Of a stretch of DNA of 64,000 bases, positions 1 through 7,184 are shown in pieces. Source of the stretch: Planctomycetota bacterium (GTDB taxonomy: Bacteria; Planctomycetota; Phycisphaerae; Phycisphaerales; UBA1924); NCBI GenBank assembly GCA_039819165.1, contig JBCBSM010000001.1, positions 2,480,001-2,544,000 of the forward strand, in the 5' to 3' direction. The notes beneath the pieces are model-generated. The model saw nothing but the letters and a program-made list of their open reading frames with translations. It did not search any database and was not told the DNA's origin. A program made the position numbers and the translations under genes. The number at the start of each line of letters is the position of its first letter. The first letter of the stretch is position 1.

Positions 1-372
1 GTGGTACCAGGCCTGCATGCGGAGTTCGTCGATGTCGCCCGGGCGGAGATGCCCGGGGAGCGTGGCGAGATCGATCTCGCCGGCGCGGAAGTCGGCCTCG
101 GGCATCGAGAGGGATAGGCCCGAGACCTGCATGTGCCAGTAGGAGACGACGCGATGCCAGGCATTCTCGCCCCGCGAGAGCTGGAAGGTGCGTTCGCCGT
201 CGGCGGTGCGCGTCAGGCCGATCTGCGTGGCGGCAAAGGGGCCGTACCACGCGTTGCCGGTGGGCAGCCGCATGGCGAGCCAGGCGACGGTGACGTTGGC
301 GAGCAGGCCGACGGCGAGCGCGAGGGCGGCCGCTCGGGCGATGCGTCGGAGGCTGCGACGCTTGGAGGGCAT
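1..372 (-). CDS. Hypothetical membrane-anchored protein (3' end beyond window)
   Basis: The reading frame starts at an ATG (complement of 370-372) and is open for 124 codons to the left edge, so the C-terminus is missing. Residues 1-10 are basic (MPSKRRSLRR). They are followed by a hydrophobic segment at about 11-34, so an N-terminal anchor or signal is likely. The rest is soluble with no motif I recognise. It is transcribed away from the rhodopsin gene. Function unknown. Confidence 0.55.
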   Translation of the reverse strand, partial: MPSKRRSLRRIARAAALALAVGLLANVTVAWLAMRLPTGNAWYGPFAATQIGLTRTADGERTFQLSRGENAWHRVVSYWHMQVSGLSLSMPEADFRAGEIDLATLPGHLRPGDIDELRMQAWYH

Positions 373-764
373 GTCCGAAGGGTACATGCGATGGGCGTCC
401 GCCGCGGGCCGCGATGGGCGATGCCCGAGGAGATGTTCGCGCGGTGCGCGAGAAATTCGCCCTGTGCTGGAAAGTGGTGGCGGGCCGCAGGGTGGCGTGC
501 GTCGCGGGTAGGCATCCCCGCGTTGCGGGCGGCCGGGGCATGTCGAACGACGCGACCGGCGAGGGGCATGTCGTGGCGTCGGCGGGGATGCCCCTGCGGG
601 AACGGGGCTCGTGCACGCTGGTTGGTCCGCCCCGGGTGATCCCGGTCGTACTAGCGGGCCTTGCCGCGGCGGGCGATGTGACAAACGGCTGCGTGCTTGC
701 TGTGGCGTTGCATTGCGATGGTGGAGACGCCGGCGGGGTGTCGGCCCCGCCCGGGAGCAATTCG
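373..764 (+). promoter_or_regulatory. 392-bp leader upstream of the rhodopsin gene with repeats
   Basis: I see no convincing gene here. The frame open upstream of the rhodopsin has no homology-like features and would add 117 residues that the family lacks. The stretch holds a direct repeat GGGGCATGTCG at 535-545 and 563-573 (28-bp period). It also holds a perfect 10-bp inverted repeat, GGCATCCCCG at 511-520 and CGGGGATGCC at 583-592. A second, overlapping pairing joins GGGGCAT 563-569 to ATGCCCC 588-594, so alternative RNA folds or an operator array are possible. No confident -35/-10 pair was found. A ribosome binding site (GGGAG at 753-757) lies 7 nt before the ATG at 765. Confidence 0.3.
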
Positions 765-1586
765 ATGCACACACTTGTGGGACTTTCTGACACCTCGATG
801 GCCCTCAACGCGGGGCTCTCCATCGAGGGCATCACGATGTACCTCTTCTGGATCGGCACCGTCGCGATGGGTGCGGGCACGGCCTACTTCTGGCTCATGG
901 CCGGCAGCGTGCCCAGGGCGTATCGCTCGGTCATGGTCGTGGCGGGCATCATCACCGCGGTGGCCTGCTTCCACTACTTCCGGATGTCGGGCATCTACCT
1001 CGAGCAGGTCGCGGGCTTGTTTAACGCCGACGGCACGCGGATCGAGGGCGCCGAGATCGGCCAGTTCCCCACGGCCTACCGCTACATCGACTGGCTCATC
1101 ACGGTGCCGCTGCTCGTGCTCGAGATTCCGCTGCTCCTGCGGCTGAAGGGCCGCGGCGGCTCGTTGTTCCAGACGCTGGTGGGCGCGAGCATCGTGATGC
1201 TGGTGCTGGCCTGGGTGGCCGAGGAATCTCCGGTCGGCGGTGGCACGTGGTGGATCACCTACCTGCTGTCCTGCGCCGCGTGGCTGTACATCGTGTTCGT
1301 GCTGTATACGAAGGTGTCGACGGAGATGCAGAACTCGCCGTCGTCGATCCAGAAGTCGCTCAAGACGCTGCGGCTGTTCATTCTGGTCGGCTGGACGATC
1401 TATCCGGTGGGCTTCCTGATGGCGCTGGCCGGCCCGGACGGCGAGTCGATCCGCGAGATGTGCTACAACGTCGCGGACGTCATCAACAAGGTGTTCTTCG
1501 GCCTGGTGTGCTACCAGGGCGTCAAGGTACTGACGGACACCGAGCACGACACCGTCGGTGACGATGTGCTGACGCGGGCGGCCTAG
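765..1586 (+). CDS. Proteorhodopsin-type light-driven proton pump
   Basis: This is a 273-residue seven-helix microbial rhodopsin of the inner membrane that uses retinal and light to export protons. Helix C (RYIDWLITVPLLVLE) gives Asp109 as proton acceptor, Thr113 and Glu120 as donor, the DTE set of proteorhodopsin. Lys242 in helix G binds retinal, with Asp238 as the second counterion. His70 matches the proteorhodopsin His75. Leu117 sits at the spectral-tuning site (PR residue 105), which predicts green absorption. Tyr166 lies where xanthorhodopsin has the glycine that opens a carotenoid-binding gap, so an antenna of that type is unlikely. I chose ATG 765 because it has a GGGAG site 7 nt upstream and gives the family's usual length. 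blh follows at once. Confidence 0.95.
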   Translation: MHTLVGLSDTSMALNAGLSIEGITMYLFWIGTVAMGAGTAYFWLMAGSVPRAYRSVMVVAGIITAVACFHYFRMSGIYLEQVAGLFNADGTRIEGAEIGQFPTAYRYIDWLITVPLLVLEIPLLLRLKGRGGSLFQTLVGASIVMLVLAWVAEESPVGGGTWWITYLLSCAAWLYIVFVLYTKVSTEMQNSPSSIQKSLKTLRLFILVGWTIYPVGFLMALAGPDGESIREMCYNVADVINKVFFGLVCYQGVKVLTDTEHDTVGDDVLTRAA

Positions 1587-1605
1587 GGCCGGGTTCGCAG
1601 CAGGC

Positions 1606-2637
1606 ATGCCGGTCGTTCTGGCCCAACTCGCTCTCCTTCCCGGCCACGCCAGCGGCGCAGGACGCCCGCTGGCGTGGCCGCGTGGTGCGGCGTACGCCGT
1701 CGCGGTGCTCGCCGCGGTGGTGCTCGGGGTCGCTGGCGTCGGCGTGTCGGGAGCGCTGGCCGGCTCGTGGGTATGGGTGATGGCGCTCGTTGTGGCCGGC
1801 ATGCCGCACGGGGCGTACGACCTCGCGGAGATGCAGCGGCGATGGGGGTTGCGTGGGGCGATGCGATCGTTCGTGCCCTACGCGGCCGCATTCGTGTCGT
1901 GCGGGCTGGCGTTCGTCGTTGCTCCCGTTGTCGTTCTGCTGGCGTTCCTTGTGCTGACGATGGTGCACTTCGGGCTCTCGGACACGAGGCATCTGCGCAT
2001 CCGGGCCAGCGGTCTAGATGGAGGGTTGCTCGGGCGAGCGCTGGCGTTTGCGCACGGCGGAGTGGTGATCGCGGCCGTATTCGCGTTCCAGCCAGGGGTG
2101 AGCTGGCGGCCGTTCGCGGAGATCGCCGGCCTGGTCGGCGGCGCCGCGGGCCCGATGGGCGTGCCCATCGCGGCGCTGCAGGCGGCGGCGGTGCTGGTGA
2201 TGGCCGTCGGCGGGCTCGTGGTCGCCGCGTCGGCGGTGATCGCCTGGCGGCACGACACGCGCATGGCGGCGGCGGAGATCATCGGCGTGCCGTTGCTCGC
2301 GGTGGCATCGGCGTCGGCGCTGCCGCCCCTACTGGCGGTGGGGATGTACTTCGTGTGTGTGCATGCGACGCGGCACTGCGTTCGCGTCGGCGATCGCGGC
2401 GATGGGGCGCTGCGGGCGTTTGCTCGGACGCACGCGCTGTCGGTGCCGTTGCTGGTGCCGTCGCTGGCGATCGTCGGGTTGCTGGCGCTGCCATTCGCCG
2501 AGCTCGGCTGGGTGCCCGCGTTCGCGCTCGCCTTCCTGCTCTTCTGCGTCGTGGCGACGCTGCCGCACCACGCGCTGTGGTTTGGCCGGGCGTGTGGTGG
2601 GTGGTGCAGCAAGCGGTCCGCCGGCGGATTGGCTTAG
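1606..2637 (+). CDS. blh: Brp/Blh-family beta-carotene 15,15'-dioxygenase
   Basis: This 343-residue multi-pass membrane enzyme cleaves beta-carotene to two retinals, the chromophore of the rhodopsin encoded just upstream (19-bp gap, same strand). The family histidine motifs are all present: GMPHGAYD (His68), HFGLSD (His121), HATRH (His253, His257) and TLPHH (His321, His322). These are the expected iron ligands. About eight hydrophobic segments cover the chain. No carotene synthesis genes (crtE/B/I/Y) occur in this window, so beta-carotene must come from elsewhere in the genome. The pairing with rhodopsin makes the assignment firm. Confidence 0.93.
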   Translation: MPVVLAQLALLPGHASGAGRPLAWPRGAAYAVAVLAAVVLGVAGVGVSGALAGSWVWVMALVVAGMPHGAYDLAEMQRRWGLRGAMRSFVPYAAAFVSCGLAFVVAPVVVLLAFLVLTMVHFGLSDTRHLRIRASGLDGGLLGRALAFAHGGVVIAAVFAFQPGVSWRPFAEIAGLVGGAAGPMGVPIAALQAAAVLVMAVGGLVVAASAVIAWRHDTRMAAAEIIGVPLLAVASASALPPLLAVGMYFVCVHATRHCVRVGDRGDGALRAFARTHALSVPLLVPSLAIVGLLALPFAELGWVPAFALAFLLFCVVATLPHHALWFGRACGGWCSKRSAGGLA

Positions 2638-2692
2638 GTCGGCGTAGTTCGGCAGAAGATCGCCCGAGGCCGCCACGCCGGCGGCGCTCGGG

Positions 2693-3193
2693 CTAGCCCA
2701 GCGGCTCGTCGCCCGTGATTTCGGCCCCGATGGCAACGGCGAAGATCTGCAGGCGGTGGCCCTTGGGTTCCAGGCCCATCTCGCGGCAGATCCGCTCGCG
2801 GATGGCCACGAGCTCGGGCACGTCGATGGCGACCGCCTCGCGGGTATCCAGGCGGACGAGGGTGTCGCTGGGGCTCTCGCCGTAGGCCAGCTGGTAGCGG
2901 GCCTGGTCGCCCTCGGTTAGCACCCGCTGGATGATGCCGGCATCCTGGAGCAGGTGGATGGTGCGGTAGACGGTGGCCTTGCTGACGCGATGCCCGAGCG
3001 TGCGGAGTTGGTCGATGACCTCTTCGGCCTCGAAGATGCGATCGAGCAGGATGATCGCATCGAGCACGCGAGCCCGCTCGGTGGTGTACTTCTGGCCCTC
3101 GGCCTTGAGCTGGCGGCGGAAGACCGCGCAGAGCGGCTCGGTGATCCGCAGGTTGTCGCCGGCGGTCTGTGGTGCGTTGGGCTGCAGGGCCAT
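2693..3193 (-). CDS. Fur-family regulator lacking the metal-binding residues
   Basis: This 166-residue protein has a Fur-type winged helix (about residues 20-95). The recognition helix is SKATVYRTIHLL and the dimerisation-domain fold ends in GHRLQIFAV. The metal sites of Fur/Zur are mostly gone. The HHHDH cluster is replaced by YGESPSD (about 104-110) and the CxxC zinc knuckle by RLDT. The E. coli His33, Glu81 and Glu108 positions are also changed; only His146 remains. It may therefore sense something else or act constitutively. It is divergent from the ModA-like lipoprotein gene across 52 bp, so both may share a control region. Known family role: DNA-binding repressor. Ligand here: unknown. 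Confidence 0.8.
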   Translation of the reverse strand: MALQPNAPQTAGDNLRITEPLCAVFRRQLKAEGQKYTTERARVLDAIILLDRIFEAEEVIDQLRTLGHRVSKATVYRTIHLLQDAGIIQRVLTEGDQARYQLAYGESPSDTLVRLDTREAVAIDVPELVAIRERICREMGLEPKGHRLQIFAVAIGAEITGDEPLG

Positions 3194-3245
3194 GCCGGAG
3201 TGTACGGACGGAAGAAGTTGGTGGCATCCGCCCGAAGAATGGGGC

Positions 3246-4094
3246 GTGGTACGGGTTTCTGCGATCGGATTGCTGCTCGCGCACTGGCTGCTGCTGGCGT
3301 CCTGTGCGGCGCGGATCGACGAGCCGTGGCGGTGGCCCTCGGTGGATCCGCCCGCCGGCGCGGCGCCCGGAGTTGGGCTGGTGCCCGTCCGCGTCGCGGT
3401 GGCCCCGTCGCTCGTGCCGCTGATGGAGCGGCTCGAGCCCTACTACGAGGCCGCCCGCCCGGGCGTGGACCTGGTGATCCACGCGGGTCCGAAGACCGGC
3501 GAGGTCGATCCCGCGCGGTGGCTGGCGCTGCGGCTGGAGCGGGGGGCGGAGGCCGACGCCTTCCTGGCCGAGTCGATGGGCCAGGTCGACGCGCTGGAGC
3601 GCGAGGTTCAGGGCTCGATGGCCTGGCTGGGCAACACGCTGGCGGTGGTGGTGCCGCGGGGCTCGACGCTCGATCGCCGGGAGCTGGCTCTGGGGCGTGC
3701 ACCGGTGCACATCGCGCTGCAGCGGAGCGAGCTGGGCCGCTGGACGCGGGCGTCGCTCCGCGAGAGCGAGCTGTGGGGCGACGTCTCGCTGGCGGCGGGC
3801 GTGTTCGATGATGGGTCGGCGATCATCGAGCGGGTGCGGTACTTCTACGAGCAGACCACGCCGCAGCGGGGCCGGCAGGAGAGCTTCGGCATCGTGTTCG
3901 GCAGCGATGCGCACGCCGCGCAGGACCGCGTGCGGGTCGTGGGCTACCTCGACCAGCCCCGGGGCGATCCGTTGGTGCACGCGATAGCGTGGTTCACCGA
4001 CGAGGGCGCGGCGCTCGCGTCGTGGCTGGCCGAGAGCGAGGACGCCCGCGTGGCGGCGGCCCGCGGGGGATTCATCGTCGGCGGGCCGAGGTGA
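3246..4094 (+). CDS. ModA-like substrate-binding lipoprotein
   Basis: The start is a GTG (3246) that gives a short signal ending in a lipobox LASC, so a lipoprotein of about 282 residues is expected. The fold pattern follows periplasmic molybdate/sulfate-type binding proteins (ModA). Landmarks are an early VAVAPSLVPLMERL, ADAFLAESMGQVDAL, the strand LAVVVPRGS, GIVFGSDA and a C-terminal FIVGGP. No ModB or ModC partner lies nearby. The gene overlaps the following membrane glycosyltransferase by 4 bp (GTGA), which suggests translational coupling. The true substrate is unclear, because the neighbours are not transport genes. It could be an orphan binding protein with a sensing or envelope role. 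Confidence 0.65.
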   Translation: MVRVSAIGLLLAHWLLLASCAARIDEPWRWPSVDPPAGAAPGVGLVPVRVAVAPSLVPLMERLEPYYEAARPGVDLVIHAGPKTGEVDPARWLALRLERGAEADAFLAESMGQVDALEREVQGSMAWLGNTLAVVVPRGSTLDRRELALGRAPVHIALQRSELGRWTRASLRESELWGDVSLAAGVFDDGSAIIERVRYFYEQTTPQRGRQESFGIVFGSDAHAAQDRVRVVGYLDQPRGDPLVHAIAWFTDEGAALASWLAESEDARVAAARGGFIVGGPR

Positions 4095-6109
4095 ACGCCG
4101 GCGGCGTGTCGCGGTTGCTGGGCGTGGCCGGCGTGGCCGGGCTCGTCGGCGGCGTGGCGGCGCTGGCGGCGATCGGCGGGACGCTCGGCTACCAGCAGAC
4201 GCTCGTTGCGATCCTGATGGAGTGGGCCCGGGGCGGCGCGCTCGCCGGCGCATACGTGGCGGCGGCGTGGGGACTGGGTGCGTGGCTTACGCCGTATCTG
4301 CTGAAGACCGAGGATGCGCCCTGGGTGGCGCCGGCCGTGGGTCTGGGCTTGATGCTCGCGATCAGCCATGCGATGGGCGTGCTGGGCATGTTCGACGTTG
4401 GCGGGCGGGTCGCGGCGGCGGCACCCCTTGCCGCGGGGCTGGGGCTGCTGGCCTGGCGGCTGCTGCAGCGGCGGGACGAGGGCCTCGCGCTGCATCCGGC
4501 GGCGCTGTGCGTCGTGCCGGGCGCCGCGGTGCTGATCGTGGCGGCGGCGAGCCCGCCCGGCTGGCTCTGGGCGAGCGAGGGCTTCGGGTACGACACGCTG
4601 GGCTACCACCTGCAGCTGCCCGGCGAGTGGGCCCGGGACGGCCGGCTGTGGCCGGTCGAGCACAACGTGTACTCGCACCTGCCGGGCTACGTCGAGGCGG
4701 CGTTCCTGCACATGGCGTCCGTGCTGGGCGTCGGGCCGGGAGTGCCGATCGCGTCGGGCGGGGGCACGGCGATCCTGGCGGCCCAGATGCTCAGCGCGTG
4801 GACGGCGCTGCTGGCGGCGGTGCTCCTCGCGCGGGTGTGCTACGCGGCGTGCCGGGCCGTCGAGACGGAGCACGCAGCCGGCATCGCGACGGCGTGCGCT
4901 GCGGTGGCGCTCGGCACCCCGTGGATGCTCGTGACGGGCACCCTGGCGTACAACGAGCCCGCGGTGCTGGCACTCGGCGCGGGGGCGATGCTGGGGGCGA
5001 TGGACGGGGGCGCCCGGCCTCTCGTGCGGTGGGGCGTGGCGGCGTTCCTTGTCGGGTCGGCGTGCGGCGCGAAGCCGACGGCGCTGTTCATGGTGACGCC
5101 GGTGGTCGGCCTGTTGCTGCTATGGCGGACGCCCGCGCGGTGGTGGCTCGCGTTTGGCGGCGTCGCGGTCGTGGTGGGCACGCTCACGCTCGTGCCCTGG
5201 CTTGCGCGCAACTGGGCGGCGGCGGGCAACCCGGTGTTCCCGGCCCTCGACGGCGTGTTCGGCCTGGGGCACTGGACGGCCGAGCAGCATGGACGGTGGA
5301 AGTCGGGCCATGCGTTCGACGGATCGCTGGGAGATCGGCTGGCGATGCTCGCCTCGGGGGACCGCGGCCTGCTGCACCCGCAGTGGGGCGTGCTGGGCGT
5401 TCTCATGGTGCTTGGCGTCGCGGCGTGCGGGGTGCTGCGCGGCGGGGTGCGGCTGGTGCTCGTCGCGGGCTTCGTGCTGCAGCTGGCGGCGTGGTACGCG
5501 CTCACGCACCTGCAGTCGCGGTTCTTGATGCCGCTGATGCTCACGGGCGTGCCGGCGATTGCGGTGGCCCTGTCTGCGCTGCGGCGGCCGGCGGCGGCGG
5601 TCATCGCCGCGTCCGTGCTGGCGACCGTGCAGGCTGGCTTCGCGGTGGCGTTGTACGCCGGGGAGCGGAACGGCAGCCCGAACGCGGCCATCGCGACGGG
5701 CGTGGCGCCGTTCACGACGCCGCCGGCGGACGCGTCGCGTGCCGGCCCGGTGCCCCTGCTCAACAACCTGTTGCCCCGCGATGCCCGCGTGCTGCTGGTG
5801 TTCGACGCGCGACCGCTATACCTCACGCGGCCCGTGCTGTACTCGACGACGTGGGACGCCTCGTCGCTGGCCAAGGCGATCGCTGCGTCGCCCGATGATC
5901 CGGCGTCGTGGGTGGCGGCGCTGCAAGGACGAGGGGTGCGCTGGATGCTGGTGCACACGGGTGAGTTCGATCGGCTGGGGCGGTCGGGCTGGCTCGACCC
6001 GGCGTTGACCACGGAGAACCTCGAGCGGCTGCTCGGGCAGGGCCGAGTCGTGCGGGCGTGGGACGGCGGGGTGCTGCTGGTCGATCTCGGCGCGGCGGCG
6101 ACGCCATAG
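4091..6109 (+). CDS. Multi-pass membrane protein, ArnT/GT39-like glycosyltransferase
   Basis: This 672-residue protein starts at a GTG inside the stop of the previous gene. It has roughly a dozen hydrophobic helices, and a soluble C-terminal tail from about residue 540 with Rossmann-like strands. An acidic motif after the third or fourth helix (YDTLGYHLQLPGEW) resembles the Asp-containing periplasmic loop of GT39/GT83 glycosyltransferases, which use polyprenyl-phosphate sugars. The following gene is an LPG-flippase-like protein, so an envelope lipid or glycan job fits. The substrate cannot be read from sequence, and the family call is by topology and this motif only. Confidence 0.55.
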   Translation: MNAGGVSRLLGVAGVAGLVGGVAALAAIGGTLGYQQTLVAILMEWARGGALAGAYVAAAWGLGAWLTPYLLKTEDAPWVAPAVGLGLMLAISHAMGVLGMFDVGGRVAAAAPLAAGLGLLAWRLLQRRDEGLALHPAALCVVPGAAVLIVAAASPPGWLWASEGFGYDTLGYHLQLPGEWARDGRLWPVEHNVYSHLPGYVEAAFLHMASVLGVGPGVPIASGGGTAILAAQMLSAWTALLAAVLLARVCYAACRAVETEHAAGIATACAAVALGTPWMLVTGTLAYNEPAVLALGAGAMLGAMDGGARPLVRWGVAAFLVGSACGAKPTALFMVTPVVGLLLLWRTPARWWLAFGGVAVVVGTLTLVPWLARNWAAAGNPVFPALDGVFGLGHWTAEQHGRWKSGHAFDGSLGDRLAMLASGDRGLLHPQWGVLGVLMVLGVAACGVLRGGVRLVLVAGFVLQLAAWYALTHLQSRFLMPLMLTGVPAIAVALSALRRPAAAVIAASVLATVQAGFAVALYAGERNGSPNAAIATGVAPFTTPPADASRAGPVPLLNNLLPRDARVLLVFDARPLYLTRPVLYSTTWDASSLAKAIAASPDDPASWVAALQGRGVRWMLVHTGEFDRLGRSGWLDPALTTENLERLLGQGRVVRAWDGGVLLVDLGAAATP

Positions 6110-6120
6110 GCTGCAGGCCG

Positions 6121-7176
6121 ATGGACGAGGTGGACACACCCGGGAGCGCGTCACGGAGCAGGGCACGGCTGCTCGCGAAGCTCGCGGCGCAGACGCTGGG
6201 CTTCCTGATCGGCATCGCCATGCTGGGCTACTGCGTGCAGCTGGCGCTGTCGGGCGAGAACCGGCGGGCGCTGCAATCGCTGAGCGAGGCCAGCCCGGCG
6301 GCGCTGCTTGCCCTGGTGGGGCTGTCGGCGATCAGCGTTATGGCCAACGGATTGATCTTCTGGGCGACGCTCGCGCCCGTGCGGCGGCTGGCGGCGATCG
6401 ACGTCGTGGCGACCAACTTCCTCTCGACCTTCCTGGCCAATCTGCCCTTCAAGATCGGCCTACTCGTGCGGATCGCGATCCACACGCGGCGGGATCGCGT
6501 GCCGCTGGCAACGGTGATGGCGTGGATGGCGGCGGTATCGGCGACGCTCGTGATGGCCTCGGGCGCACTGCTGGTAGCGGCGCTGGTGCGGGATGCGACC
6601 GGGCCGCTCACGGCGCCCCTTGCGGTCGTGCTGATGGCGGCCGGCTGCGCGGCGATGGTCTTCGTCGCGCGGCGGCTGTCGGGCGAGGCGGGCCACCGCC
6701 GGCTGTCGCGGCTGATCGCGCGGTTCGGCGGCCGGCGGGCGATGCGGATGGCGCGGGGCGACGTCGCCCGGCAGCTGCACGCGGGCATCGACATGCTCGC
6801 CGACGGTCGCTGGATCGCCGTCGTGATGCTGGCCCGCGTGCTGGACTTCGCGGCCCAGTCGCTGCGGATGATCGTCGCCGGGGATCTCGTGGACGTCGCC
6901 GTCCGTCCGACGAACGGCATGATCATCGCGGGGGGGCACTACGTCGTGGGCGCGGTGTCGCCCTTCGGCATGCTGGGGTTCCGCGAGGGCGGGGCGGTCG
7001 GCATCGCGGTGCTGCTAGGCTATGACAAGGACGGCTTCGCGCCCGTCTCGTTGCTGGCCAGCGGCTCGGAGATCATCGCGACGATCACCGGCGCAGGTCT
7101 CGCCATCGCGTGGTTGCGGCTGGACCGCATCCTGCGCGGGAAGACCGCGGGCAAGCGGCGGGCACCGGCGGCGTAG
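6121..7176 (+). CDS. Lysylphosphatidylglycerol synthase/flippase-like membrane protein (UPF0104-type)
   Basis: This 351-residue integral membrane protein has about eight helices. It resembles the flippase half of MprF and the AglD/UPF0104 family: a long N-terminal helix, TNFLSTFLANLPFKIG in the middle, and a C-terminal GGHYVVGAVSPFGMLG followed by FREGGAVG. There is no aminoacyl-transferase domain, so it is the membrane part only. It lies 11 bp after the glycosyltransferase gene and 8 bp before nadE, and is probably cotranscribed. Known relatives move or modify envelope lipids. The exact lipid here is not known. Confidence 0.65.
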   Translation: MDEVDTPGSASRSRARLLAKLAAQTLGFLIGIAMLGYCVQLALSGENRRALQSLSEASPAALLALVGLSAISVMANGLIFWATLAPVRRLAAIDVVATNFLSTFLANLPFKIGLLVRIAIHTRRDRVPLATVMAWMAAVSATLVMASGALLVAALVRDATGPLTAPLAVVLMAAGCAAMVFVARRLSGEAGHRRLSRLIARFGGRRAMRMARGDVARQLHAGIDMLADGRWIAVVMLARVLDFAAQSLRMIVAGDLVDVAVRPTNGMIIAGGHYVVGAVSPFGMLGFREGGAVGIAVLLGYDKDGFAPVSLLASGSEIIATITGAGLAIAWLRLDRILRGKTAGKRRAPAA

Positions 7177-7184
7177 CCTCGCCC

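Noticed and set aside
765-1586. Xanthorhodopsin with a carotenoid antenna
   Set aside because: The position that must be glycine for antenna binding is tyrosine (Tyr166).
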